A stretch of 64,000 nt of DNA from Roseitranquillus sediminis. Lineage in GTDB: Bacteria; Pseudomonadota; Alphaproteobacteria; Rhodobacterales; Rhodobacteraceae. Below are positions 45,698-53,297 of this stretch, piece by piece. Within the stretch, counting starts at the first letter, position 1; each line of letters starts with the position of its first letter. Location: NCBI RefSeq assembly GCF_016918935.1, contig NZ_JAFFOB010000012.1, forward strand, positions 107,347 to 171,346. Reading direction: 5' to 3'. A program made the position numbers and the translations under genes. The notes beneath the pieces were generated by a model. That model worked only from the letters and a program-made list of their open reading frames with translations. It searched no databases and had not been told where the DNA came from.

Positions 45698-45720
45698 GCC
45701 CGCTCCTGCCGTCCGTACCG

Positions 45721-46617
45721 TCACCAGAACTTCCCCTCCGACTTGAGAAAGCTTAGGAAGGTCTGCACCTTGGGGGTCCGGTGCAGGTCCACGTGCGTCA
45801 CGAGCCAGAGCGGCGCCGACCACGCCTCGCGCGAGTCAAGCACCGGGTGCAGATTCGGATGGCGCTCGGCCTCCCACGTGGTGACGAAGCCGAGGCCGAT
45901 GCCAGAGACGACCGCGTCCTGCACGACCGCAAGGTCGCTCGCGCGAAAGACCACCCGCTCCGGCGCCACCACCTCGTCCATCCAGCGCTGGAAGGGGGCG
46001 CGGCTGTTGCCGTGGTCGAGGGCGACGAAGTCGTGGACGGTCAGATCCGCCTCGCTCTTTGGCGTGGGCCGCTCCTCGAAGTACTCCGTCGAACCGTAGA
46101 GCCGGACTTCCTGTGTCAGGAACGGCTGCACCACGTTGTCGGGCCCCTCGGGCGGCGCGCCGGCGCGGATCGCCACGTGCGCCTCGCCATATTCCAGCCG
46201 GAACAGGCGATCGTCCGTAAGATACCGCAGCACGACCTCCGGATGCGCGCGCCGGAACCGCGCCAGCGTCGGCGTGAGGCGCGGCGAGACCGTGGTGAGC
46301 GACGTCACCACCAGCTCGCCCGTCACCGCCTCGCCCCGGCCCCGGATCCGGCCGACCAGCTGGCCGAATTGGTCGTCCGTCGCCTGCGCCACCTGCAGAA
46401 GGTCGCGGCCGGCCTCGGTCGGGGTGTAGCCGCGCGGGTGCCGCTGGAAGAGCTTGACGCCCAGCCGCCCCTCCAGCGCATCGACGTGCCGGATCACAGT
46501 CGCATGGTGCACCCCCAGCGCCTCGGCCGCGCCGCTCACCGTGCCCGCGCGCGCTACGTGATAGGCCGTGCGGATTTCATCCCAGGTACCAATCGCCACG
46601 TTGTGTTGTGCATCCAT
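45721..46617 (-). CDS. LysR family transcriptional regulator
   Basis: The 298-residue protein has the N-terminal winged helix (WDEIRTAYHVARAGTVSGAAEALGVHHATVIRHVDALEGRLGVKLF) and a periplasmic-binding-protein-like effector domain. HHATVIRHVDALE is the recognition helix, somewhat atypical (LysR proteins usually read QPAVSRQI). The start at 46617 gives MDAQHN; further upstream frame has no family similarity. It is divergent from the secreted hypothetical gene, 127 bp away, which may be its target. Confidence 0.88.
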   Translation of the reverse strand: MDAQHNVAIGTWDEIRTAYHVARAGTVSGAAEALGVHHATVIRHVDALEGRLGVKLFQRHPRGYTPTEAGRDLLQVAQATDDQFGQLVGRIRGRGEAVTGELVVTSLTTVSPRLTPTLARFRRAHPEVVLRYLTDDRLFRLEYGEAHVAIRAGAPPEGPDNVVQPFLTQEVRLYGSTEYFEERPTPKSEADLTVHDFVALDHGNSRAPFQRWMDEVVAPERVVFRASDLAVVQDAVVSGIGLGFVTTWEAERHPNLHPVLDSREAWSAPLWLVTHVDLHRTPKVQTFLSFLKSEGKFW

Positions 46618-46744
46618 GAACAGGCCCTGGGCAGCAAACGGCATTTTCGTCTGCGCGGCAATGACCACTTCCATCCCATGACGACGGGCACGACCCGCCG
46701 CCGCACAAGCGAGGCGCTGACGCCTCGGATGAACGGAGAACGAC

Positions 46745-47230
46745 ATGTTGAACAAAGCCATTGTTGCCGCCGCCACCTTCGCAATCGCCGCGCCGGCGGT
46801 CGCGCAGACGCAGCTCGAGCGTACCCTCGGCGTCGCGCCGGGCGCCTACACCACGGCCGAGCTGGTCGAGCTGAAGGCGGCCATCGCCGACGAGGACAGG
46901 AAGCGCATCGACTTCATCCTGTCGGGCCATGGCACCGACACCCAGGTCAGCACGCAGGGCGGCATCAGCCTCTCCGATCGCGTCGTGATCGCCAACGCAC
47001 TCGATGACAACGAGTTCTACCGCGCGGACTACGCGGCCACGGCCGGCCGCACCGACGTCAGCGGCGATGCCTCCGTCCGCGCCCAGTTCGCCGCCGGCCT
47101 GGGCGTCTCGGCCGACGACTATACGCTCGCCGAACTCGTCGACCTGCGGAACCGGCCGAGGACTGATCCTCGCCTGCGCCCCCGGCAAATCCTGCCGGGG
47201 GCGACTTCGCCGCTGCGCCATCGTGCTTGA
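46745..47230 (+). CDS. Secreted hypothetical protein with two LGV-YT-AELV repeats
   Basis: The frame encodes a signal peptide (MLNKAIVAAATFAIAAPAVAQ) and two similar motifs, LGVAPGAYTTAELVELK and LGVSADDYTLAELVDLR, each about 20 residues. After the second motif the frame runs into an Arg/Pro-rich tail (RPRTDPRLRPRQILPGATSP is its core) that overlaps a terminator-like hairpin (47177-47203). In the next frame the second repeat would end as AED-stop at 47166, so a 1-nt insertion or 2-nt deletion near 47152-47157 is likely. The function is unknown. The start follows GGAGAACGAC. Confidence 0.7.
   Translation: MLNKAIVAAATFAIAAPAVAQTQLERTLGVAPGAYTTAELVELKAAIADEDRKRIDFILSGHGTDTQVSTQGGISLSDRVVIANALDDNEFYRADYAATAGRTDVSGDASVRAQFAAGLGVSADDYTLAELVDLRNRPRTDPRLRPRQILPGATSPLRHRA
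47177..47203 (+). terminator. Terminator-like hairpin at the 3' end of the secreted hypothetical gene
   Basis: CGCCCCCGGCA pairs perfectly with TGCCGGGGGCG (11 bp, 5-nt loop). There is no U-run. It lies inside the annotated tail of the 46745 frame and 11 bp after the alternative stop at 47166, which fits a terminator better. Confidence 0.5.
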
Positions 47231-47409
47231 CAGCGGCCGGGAACTCTTCTAGCGCCCCAAGCCATTCCGAAGGCCGCCATTGCCTTCGGTCCCGGATGCG
47301 GTCCGGGATCGCCGCCCGTCAGCGAGTGTTCGCCCGCGGGCGACGTTGGCGTTTGAGCGGTCCGCCCCTAGGTTCGGGCCAGTCGCAACCGGGGTGAAGG
47401 AGCCGCGCG

Positions 47410-48867
47410 ATGTTCGAGAACCTGTCCGAACGCCTCTCCGGCGTCTTCGACCGGCTGACGAAGCAGGGCGCCCTCTCCGAGGACGACGTCAAGACGGCGC
47501 TGCGCGAGGTCCGCGTCGCCCTGCTCGAGGCCGACGTCTCGCTGCCGGTGGCGCGCGACTTCGTCAAGCGCGTGCAGGACAAGGCGACGGGCCAGGCGGT
47601 GACGAAATCGGTCACGCCGGGCCAGCAGGTCGTTAAGATCGTCCATGACGAATTGGTCCGCACCCTATCAGGCGAGGGCGAGCCGGGTTCGCTTCGCGTC
47701 GACACCCCCCCTGCCCCGATCCTGATGGTTGGCCTGCAGGGCGGCGGCAAGACGACCACCACCGCCAAGCTCGCCCGCCGCCTCAAGGACCGGCAGGGCA
47801 AGCGCGTGCTGATGGCCTCGCTCGACACCAACCGCCCCGCGGCGATGGAGCAGCTCGCCATCCTCGGCCAGCAGATCGGTGTCGACACGCTGCCGATCGT
47901 GCCGGGCCAGACCGCCGTGCAGATCGCGAAGCGGGCGAAGCAGCAGGCGTCTTTGGGCGGCTACGACGTCTACATGCTCGACACCGCCGGACGGCTGCAC
48001 ATCGACCGCACCCTGATGGACGAGGTCGAGCAGGTCCGGAACGAGACCAACCCGCGCGAGACGCTTCTCGTCGTCGACGGCCTCACCGGCCAGGTAGCCG
48101 TCGAGGTCGCGCAGGAGTTCGACGACAAGATCGGGATCACCGGCGCGATCCTGACGCGGATGGATGGCGACGGCCGTGGCGGCGCAGCGCTGTCGATGCG
48201 CGCGGTCACCGGCAAGCCGATCCGCTTTGTCGGCACCGGCGAGAAGGTCGACGCGCTCGAGGAGTTCGACCCCAGCCGCATCGCCGGCCGCATCCTCGGC
48301 ATGGGCGACATCGTGGCCTTGGTCGAGAAGGCGCAGGAGACGCTCGAGGCCGAGCAGGCCGAGCGCATGATGAAGCGCTTCCAGAAAGGTCAGTTCAACA
48401 TGAACGACCTGAAGGGCCAGCTCGAGCAGATGCTCAAGATGGGCGGCATGGAAGGCGTGATGGGCATGATGCCCGGCATGGGCAAGATGTCGAAGCAGAT
48501 CGAGGAGGCCGGCTTCGACGACAAGATGCTGCGCCGCCAGATCGCCCTCATCAACTCGATGACCAGGCGCGAGCGCGCGAACCCTCAACTCCTTCAGGCC
48601 AGCCGCAAGAAACGTATCGCCGCGGGCGCCGGGCTCGAGGTGCAGGAGCTCAACCGACTGCTGAAGATGCAGCGGCAGATGGCTGACATGATGAAGAAGA
48701 TGGGCAAGATGGGGAAGAAGGGGCTTATGCGCCAGATGGGCGGCCTCTTCGGCAAGGGCGGGATGCCGTCCGACCCCGCCGCGCTCCAGCAGGCGGCACA
48801 GCAGATGGGCGGAATGGGCGGCGCCGCGTTGCCCCCCGGCCTCTCCGGCCTGGGCAAGAAGCGATGA
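47410..48867 (+). CDS. ffh: Signal recognition particle protein Ffh
   Basis: Ffh binds signal sequences of nascent membrane proteins and delivers ribosomes to FtsY. The 485-residue protein has the N domain, the GTPase G domain with GLQGGGKTTTTAKLA (about 108-122), DTAGRLHID and ILTRMDGDGRGGAALS, and a methionine-rich M domain (GGMEGVMGMMPGMGKM and MQRQMADMMKKMGKMGKKG). The order ffh - GNAT - chorismate mutase - rpsP is typical of Rhodobacteraceae. It overlaps the GNAT gene by 4 bp. Confidence 0.96.
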   Translation: MFENLSERLSGVFDRLTKQGALSEDDVKTALREVRVALLEADVSLPVARDFVKRVQDKATGQAVTKSVTPGQQVVKIVHDELVRTLSGEGEPGSLRVDTPPAPILMVGLQGGGKTTTTAKLARRLKDRQGKRVLMASLDTNRPAAMEQLAILGQQIGVDTLPIVPGQTAVQIAKRAKQQASLGGYDVYMLDTAGRLHIDRTLMDEVEQVRNETNPRETLLVVDGLTGQVAVEVAQEFDDKIGITGAILTRMDGDGRGGAALSMRAVTGKPIRFVGTGEKVDALEEFDPSRIAGRILGMGDIVALVEKAQETLEAEQAERMMKRFQKGQFNMNDLKGQLEQMLKMGGMEGVMGMMPGMGKMSKQIEEAGFDDKMLRRQIALINSMTRRERANPQLLQASRKKRIAAGAGLEVQELNRLLKMQRQMADMMKKMGKMGKKGLMRQMGGLFGKGGMPSDPAALQQAAQQMGGMGGAALPPGLSGLGKKR

Positions 48868-49412
48868 TCCATCAGCCGATCGAGCTCGACGAACTGATGG
48901 AGACGCCGGTTCTCGAGACCGAGCGGCTGATCCTGCGCGCACCCCGCAGCGCCGACTATCCCACATGGAATGCCTTCATCCGCGACGAGCGCTCCCGCTT
49001 CGTCGGCGGACCGCTGAGCGAGGGCCGCGCCTGGCGCGCCTTCGCGACGCTCGTCGGCCACTGGCTGATCCGCGGCTGCGGCGGTTTCGTCCTCGTCGAG
49101 CGCGAGACGGGCGAGCCCGTTGGCCATGTCGGTCCCTGGTTCCCCGGCGAGTGGCCCGAGCGCGAGATCGCCTGGTGCGCCTGGACCCCGTCCGCCGAAG
49201 GCCGTGGCCTGATTCGCGAGGCGGCCAAGGTGGTGCTGACCCACGTCTTCCGCGACCTCGGCTGGTCCACGGCCGTCAGCTACATCGACGCCGACAACGC
49301 CCGCTCGATTGCACTCGCCGAGCGGCTGGGCGCGGTCCGCGACCCCGACGCCGTGGTCCCGCCCGACATCGACGTCCTCGTCTTCCGCCACCCCCGCCCG
49401 GAGGCCGCATGA
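48864..49412 (+). CDS. GNAT family N-acetyltransferase (RimJ/RimL-like)
   Basis: The 182-residue acetyltransferase starts with LETERLILRAPRSADYPTWNAFI, the typical RimJ/RimL opening. The acetyl-CoA loop region is SAEGRGLIREAAKVVLTHVFRDLG, followed by SYIDADNARSIALAERLGA. The acceptor is unknown; ribosomal proteins or small molecules are possible. Translation is coupled to ffh by an ATGA overlap, and the chorismate mutase gene follows 55 bp later. Confidence 0.87.
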   Translation: MIHQPIELDELMETPVLETERLILRAPRSADYPTWNAFIRDERSRFVGGPLSEGRAWRAFATLVGHWLIRGCGGFVLVERETGEPVGHVGPWFPGEWPEREIAWCAWTPSAEGRGLIREAAKVVLTHVFRDLGWSTAVSYIDADNARSIALAERLGAVRDPDAVVPPDIDVLVFRHPRPEAA

Positions 49413-49467
49413 GCGACCAGACGTATGCACCCGATAGGTACGCGGTATGCACGCACGGTGTACGGCC

Positions 49468-49758
49468 ATGACCGACGCCGTCTCCCTGCTCCGCAGCCAT
49501 CGCGAGTCGATCGACCGGCTCGACGCGATCCTCGTCTACACGCTGGGCGAGCGGTTCAAGCACACACAGGAAGTGGGCCGCCTCAAGGCGGCGCACGACC
49601 TGCCGCCATCGGACCCCGCGCGCGAGGCCGAGCAGATCGACCGGCTGGAACGGCTGGCCGTCGAAGCCGACCTCGACCCCGAATTAGCCAAGGAATTCCT
49701 GGCCTTCATCATCTCGAAGGTCATCCGCCACCACGAAGCACACCGCGAAAACACCTAG
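49468..49758 (+). CDS. Chorismate mutase (AroQ class)
   Basis: This 96-residue helical enzyme converts chorismate to prephenate for Phe and Tyr synthesis. Family motifs are LLRSHRESIDRLDAILVYTLGERF (active-site Arg and Asp) and VGRLKAAHDLPPSDPAREAEQIDRLERLA, with FLAFIISKVIRHH at the C-terminus. The start at 49468 (MTDAVSLL) is preferred to an ATG 21 bp upstream (MHARCTA) by similarity. It ends 12 bp before rpsP in a translation operon. Confidence 0.88.
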   Translation: MTDAVSLLRSHRESIDRLDAILVYTLGERFKHTQEVGRLKAAHDLPPSDPAREAEQIDRLERLAVEADLDPELAKEFLAFIISKVIRHHEAHRENT

Positions 49759-49770
49759 GAGATACCCACC

Positions 49771-50139
49771 ATGGCCATGAAGATCCGCCTCGCCCGCGGG
49801 GGCTCGAAGAAGCGCCCCCACTACTCCATCGTCGCCTCCGACAGCCGGATGCCGCGCGACGGCCGCTTCCTCGAAAAGCTCGGCACCTACAACCCGCTCC
49901 TGCCCAAGGACAGCGAGGACCGCATCAAGATGGACGTCGAGCGCGTCCAGCACTGGCTCGACCGCGGCGCCCAGCCGACCGACCGGATCGCGCGGTTCCT
50001 CGAAGCCGCCGGCGTCCGCACCAAGACCGAGCGCAGCAATCCCAAGAAGGGCGAGCCCGGCGCCAAGGCCAAGGAGCGCGCCGAGGAGCGTGCCGCCAAG
50101 GCCGCTGCGCCCGCCGAAGAGGAAACGGCGTCCGAGTGA
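49771..50139 (+). CDS. rpsP: 30S ribosomal protein S16
   Basis: S16 is an early-assembly 30S protein. The 122-residue sequence has the conserved [21 protein letters not shown] opening and [15 protein letters not shown]. The core is about 80 residues; the C-terminal 40 residues are an Ala/Glu/Lys-rich extension common in alphaproteobacteria ([18 protein letters not shown]). It begins the rpsP-rimM-trmD-rplS-rpmE cluster, 12 bp after the chorismate mutase gene. Confidence 0.96.
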   Translation: MAMKIRLARGGSKKRPHYSIVASDSRMPRDGRFLEKLGTYNPLLPKDSEDRIKMDVERVQHWLDRGAQPTDRIARFLEAAGVRTKTERSNPKKGEPGAKAKERAEERAAKAAAPAEEETASE

Positions 50140-50173
50140 CGCCGTCGGCCGCACCCGTGACACGGGCCGCGAA

Positions 50174-50677
50174 ATGACGGAGCCCGTCTGCGTCGGCGCG
50201 ATCGGCGGCTCGTTCGGCGTGCGCGGCGAGGTGCGGCTCAAGAGCTTCACCGCCGAGCCGGAGGCGATCGCCAGCTACGCGCCGGTGACCTCCGGCGACG
50301 GCCGCGCGTTCGACCTGCGGATCACCCGGCCGATCAAGGGCGGGTTTGCAGCCCGCCTCTCGGGCATCGACAGCAAGGAGGCGGCCGACGCGCTCCGCGG
50401 CGTTCGGCTCTACGTCCCGCGCGAGCGGCTGCCGGCACTGCCGGACGACGAGTTCTATCATGCCGACCTCATCGGGCTCGACGTGCTCGACACCGGCGGC
50501 GCGCGGCTCGGCCGCGTTCGCGCGGTGCTGAACTACGGCGCCGAGGATCTGATCGAGGTGCAGGCGCCGGGCCGCAGCGCGACGGTTCTGCTGCCCTTCA
50601 CCCGCGCCACCGTGCCGACGGTGGACCTCGCGGCCAGACGGATTGTGGCCGACCCGCCCGACGGTCTCTTCGACTGA
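50174..50677 (+). CDS. rimM: 16S rRNA processing/ribosome maturation factor RimM
   Basis: RimM binds S19 and aids maturation of the 30S head. The 167-residue protein has the N-terminal beta-barrel ([21 protein letters not shown]) and the PRC-barrel C-terminal half ([19 protein letters not shown] and [21 protein letters not shown]). A frame extends upstream, but the ATG at 50174 matches relatives. It lies 34 bp after rpsP, with an EcfG-like promoter immediately downstream. Confidence 0.95.
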   Translation: MTEPVCVGAIGGSFGVRGEVRLKSFTAEPEAIASYAPVTSGDGRAFDLRITRPIKGGFAARLSGIDSKEAADALRGVRLYVPRERLPALPDDEFYHADLIGLDVLDTGGARLGRVRAVLNYGAEDLIEVQAPGRSATVLLPFTRATVPTVDLAARRIVADPPDGLFD

Positions 50678-50681
50678 CGGC

Positions 50682-50706
50682 GGAACAGGCGCAGGATCGG
50701 GCCGTT
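50682..50706 (+). promoter_or_regulatory. EcfG-type stress promoter of the DUF1328 gene
   Basis: GGAAC is followed by 16 nt and CGTT, an exact match to the general-stress sigma EcfG consensus. The -10 element ends 30 nt before the DUF1328 start codon. It lies between rimM and trmD, so it would also feed trmD, rplS and rpmE under stress. Confidence 0.6.
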
Positions 50707-50736
50707 GGCCCCGGAACCCAACGAAGCGAGGCGCAT

Positions 50737-50898
50737 ATGCTCGAACTCATCCTGATCCTGCTCGTCGTGGCCGCCGTGGCCGCGCTTCTCGGCTTCGGCC
50801 GCATCTCCGGCGCGGCACTGACCGGCGCCAAGATCCTGATCGGAATCGTGCTGGTGCTGTTCCTGCTCGTCATCCTCGGCATCATCGCCCTCGCCTGA
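50737..50898 (+). CDS. DUF1328 (YtjA-like) small membrane protein
   Basis: The 53-residue protein has two hydrophobic helices ([20 protein letters not shown] and [17 protein letters not shown]) joined by the family-specific loop [15 protein letters not shown]1328 proteins are widespread in proteobacteria, with no known activity. A GCGAGGCG stretch precedes the ATG. Its position between rimM and trmD is unusual, and the upstream GGAAC-N16-CGTT suggests stress control independent of the operon. Confidence 0.85.
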   Translation: MLELILILLVVAAVAALLGFGRISGAALTGAKILIGIVLVLFLLVILGIIALA

Positions 50899-50903
50899 CG
50901 CCC

Positions 50904-51716
50904 TTGCCCGACGCCCCCCGCTCCCACGGCCGCCACAGCATTCGGGCCAGTCTGCGGCCGCGCGAGCTGGTGCCGGAGCCGGCCGGCGTTTGGACGGCGC
51001 AGGTCGTGACGCTTTTCCCGGAGGCGTTTCCAGGCGTGCTGGGCGCATCCCTGACGGGAAGGGCTCTGCAGGAGGGCCTCTGGCGTCTGGAAACGATCGA
51101 CCTGCGCGACTTCGGCCTCGGCCGTCACAGGCAGGTGGACGACACCCCGGCGGGCGGTGGCGCGGGCATGGTGCTGCGCCCGGACGTCATTGACGCGGCG
51201 CTCGGGCGCGCGGCGGAGCGGGCGCATGGCGATTGGCCGGTGGTCTACCTCTCTCCGCGCGGACGTCCGCTTGATCAGGACACGGCGCGCCACCTGGCGC
51301 GGGCCGATGGCATCACCCTGCTCTGCGGCCGCTTCGAAGGCGTGGACCAGCGCGTGCTGGAGGCGCGCGACGTCATCGAGATCAGCCTCGGTGACTTCGT
51401 CCTGACCGGCGGCGAGATCGCGGCTCAGGCCTTGATCGACGCCAGCGTCCGCCTTATACCCCGCGTGCTCGGGAATCAGGTGTCCGTCGAGGAGGAATCC
51501 TTTTCGCACGGTCTTCTGGAACACCCGCACTACACGAGGCCCGCAGTCTGGGAAGGCCGCGCGATACCGGAGGTTCTCCTCTCCGGCCATCACGCGAGAA
51601 TAGCTGACTGGCGCAGGGTCGAGGCCGAAAGGCTGACAAAGGAACGTCGACCTGACCTCTGGCGGGCTTACGTGCGATCGCACGGCAGGGACCCGAGTGG
51701 AGACACAGAGCTCTGA
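50904..51716 (+). CDS. trmD: tRNA (guanine-37-N1)-methyltransferase
   Basis: TrmD methylates G37 of tRNAs, preventing +1 frameshifting. The 270-residue protein has the SPOUT trefoil knot: [53 protein letters not shown] and the linker [25 protein letters not shown]. The TTG at 50904 gives an N-terminal extension (about 30 residues before [16 protein letters not shown]) similar in length to other Rhodobacteraceae TrmD; a later GTG is possible. It starts 5 bp after the DUF1328 gene. Confidence 0.94.
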   Translation: MPDAPRSHGRHSIRASLRPRELVPEPAGVWTAQVVTLFPEAFPGVLGASLTGRALQEGLWRLETIDLRDFGLGRHRQVDDTPAGGGAGMVLRPDVIDAALGRAAERAHGDWPVVYLSPRGRPLDQDTARHLARADGITLLCGRFEGVDQRVLEARDVIEISLGDFVLTGGEIAAQALIDASVRLIPRVLGNQVSVEEESFSHGLLEHPHYTRPAVWEGRAIPEVLLSGHHARIADWRRVEAERLTKERRPDLWRAYVRSHGRDPSGDTEL

Positions 51717-51729
51717 GGCGCGCACATCT

Positions 51730-51747
51730 TCACGGGAAAAACCGTGA
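51730..51747 (+). promoter_or_regulatory. Hairpin in the rplS leader
   Basis: TCACGG and CCGTGA form a perfect 6-bp stem with a 6-nt A-rich loop (GAAAAA). It lies 19 bp before the rplS start and just upstream of the ribosome site. It could be an autoregulatory element for L19 or an mRNA-stability feature. Confidence 0.3.
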
Positions 51748-51766
51748 GCAGACAGGAGACGCTGCG

Positions 51767-52147
51767 ATGAATCTGATCGCACAGCTGGAAGCCGAGCAGG
51801 TCGCTGCGCTCGGCAAGGACATCCCGGACTTCAAGGCCGGCGACACGATCCGCGTCGGTTACAAGGTGACCGAGGGCACCCGTACCCGCGTGCAGAACTA
51901 CGAAGGCGTCTGCATCAGCCGCAAGAACGGCTCGGGGATCGCGGGCTCGTTCACGGTCCGCAAGATCTCGTTCGGCGAGGGCGTCGAGCGGATGTTCCCG
52001 CTGCACGCGACGAACATCGACTCGATCACCGTGGTCCGCCGTGGCCGCGTCCGCCGCGCCAAGCTCTACTACCTGCGTTCGCGCCGCGGCAAGTCGGCCC
52101 GGATCGCCGAGGACAATACCTACAAGCCCCTCGAGACGCAGGCGTAA
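51767..52147 (+). CDS. rplS: 50S ribosomal protein L19
   Basis: L19 lies at the 30S-50S interface. The 126-residue protein shows the conserved [20 protein letters not shown] opening, [47 protein letters not shown] and [19 protein letters not shown]. Its length matches alphaproteobacterial homologues. The ribosome site is AGACAGGAGACGCTG. It precedes rpmE by 9 bp. Confidence 0.97.
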   Translation: MNLIAQLEAEQVAALGKDIPDFKAGDTIRVGYKVTEGTRTRVQNYEGVCISRKNGSGIAGSFTVRKISFGEGVERMFPLHATNIDSITVVRRGRVRRAKLYYLRSRRGKSARIAEDNTYKPLETQA

Positions 52148-52156
52148 GGAACGGCC

Positions 52157-52378
52157 ATGAAGCAGAACACGCATCCCGACTACCATGTCATCGACGTCAA
52201 GCTGACGAACGGCGACGTGGTGCAGATGAAGTCGACCTGGGGTCAGGAAGGCGGCCAGCTGTCGCTCGACATCGACCCCTCGGTGCACCCGGCGTGGACC
52301 GGCGGCGGCACCCGCCTGATGGACACCGGCGGCCGCGTCTCGAAGTTCAAGAAGAAGTACGAGGGCCTGGGCTTCTGA
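52157..52378 (+). CDS. rpmE: 50S ribosomal protein L31 (zinc-independent form)
   Basis: The 73-residue protein has the family opening [16 protein letters not shown] and the C-terminal [20 protein letters not shown]. It lacks the two CxxC/zinc cysteines of the C+ form, so it is a C-minus L31. Such forms are favoured under zinc limitation; in this lineage it may be the only copy, which cannot be judged here. An intrinsic terminator follows. Confidence 0.94.
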   Translation: MKQNTHPDYHVIDVKLTNGDVVQMKSTWGQEGGQLSLDIDPSVHPAWTGGGTRLMDTGGRVSKFKKKYEGLGF

Positions 52379-52401
52379 TCGCCCCGATACCCGAAACACC
52401 G

Positions 52402-52427
52402 ACGCCGCCCCGAGGGGCGGCGTTTTC
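52402..52427 (+). terminator. Intrinsic terminator after rpmE
   Basis: ACGCCGCCCC pairs with GGGGCGGCGT (10 bp, 2-nt loop), followed by TTTC. It closes the rpsP-rpmE transcript 23 bp after the rpmE stop. Confidence 0.8.
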
Positions 52428-52513
52428 GTATGCGCCTCCGCTCGACCATCCGCTTTTATCCGGCGGATCAGGCGGCTAGACAGACAGCAGGATCTCGTTC
52501 GCGCTGAGGACAC

Positions 52514-53296
52514 GTGGCCCACATCATCGTCGTCGGCAACGAAAAGGGCGGCTCGGGCAAGTCCACCACATCGATGCACGTCGCGACGGCGCTGGTGCGG
52601 ATGGGCCATTCGGTCGGCGCGATGGACCTCGACCTGCGCCAGCGCAGCTTTGGCCGCTACATCGAGAACCGCCAGGCCTTCGCCACGCGCGACGGCTTGG
52701 ATCTGGCGATGCCGGACTACCGGCCGATCGCCGAGGGCGAGGCGCCGCTCGACGAGCGCTTCTCCGACGCGATCCGTCCGATCGACGGCTGCGAGTTCGT
52801 GCTGATCGACTGCCCCGGCTCCCACACGCGGCTCAGCCAGCTGGCGCACTCGCTGGCCGACACGCTGATCACGCCGCTCAACGACAGTTTCGTGGACTTC
52901 GACCTGCTTGCGCGGATCGACCCTATGACCAACAAGGTCAAGGGGCCGTCGATCTATTCCGAGATGGTCTGGGCGGCGCGGCAGGCGCGGGCCGAAGCGG
53001 GCCTGCAGCCGATCGACTGGATCGTCACCCGCAACCGCCTCGGCACGCAGGCGATGCACAACAAGCGCAAGGTCGGCGACGCGCTCGACACGTTAGCCAA
53101 GCGCATCGGCTTTCGCGTGGCGCCCGGCTTCTCCGAACGTGTCATCTTTCGCGAGCTGTTCCCGCGCGGCCTGACGCTCCTCGATCTACGCGACATAGGG
53201 GTGAGCTCGCTCAACCTCTCGAACGTGGCAGCGCGGCAGGAGCTGCGCGACCTCATGCGGACACTGGACCTGCCGGGCGTCAGCGTGGACTTCTGA
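52514..53296 (+). CDS. mipZ: Division-plane positioning ATPase MipZ
   Basis: MipZ is a ParA-like ATPase that forms gradients from ParB at the poles and inhibits FtsZ there, placing the division site at mid-cell. The 260-residue protein has the deviant Walker A NEKGGSGKST (K11, K16), the MDLDLRQRSFGRYIENR segment specific to MipZ, and DCPGSHTRLSQLAHSLADTLITPLNDS. The C-terminus includes ERVIFRELFPRGLTLLDL. Translation starts at GTG. No parA or parB is adjacent. It is convergent with glpD by 1 bp. Confidence 0.94.
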   Translation: MAHIIVVGNEKGGSGKSTTSMHVATALVRMGHSVGAMDLDLRQRSFGRYIENRQAFATRDGLDLAMPDYRPIAEGEAPLDERFSDAIRPIDGCEFVLIDCPGSHTRLSQLAHSLADTLITPLNDSFVDFDLLARIDPMTNKVKGPSIYSEMVWAARQARAEAGLQPIDWIVTRNRLGTQAMHNKRKVGDALDTLAKRIGFRVAPGFSERVIFRELFPRGLTLLDLRDIGVSSLNLSNVAARQELRDLMRTLDLPGVSVDF

Positions 53297-53297
53297 C

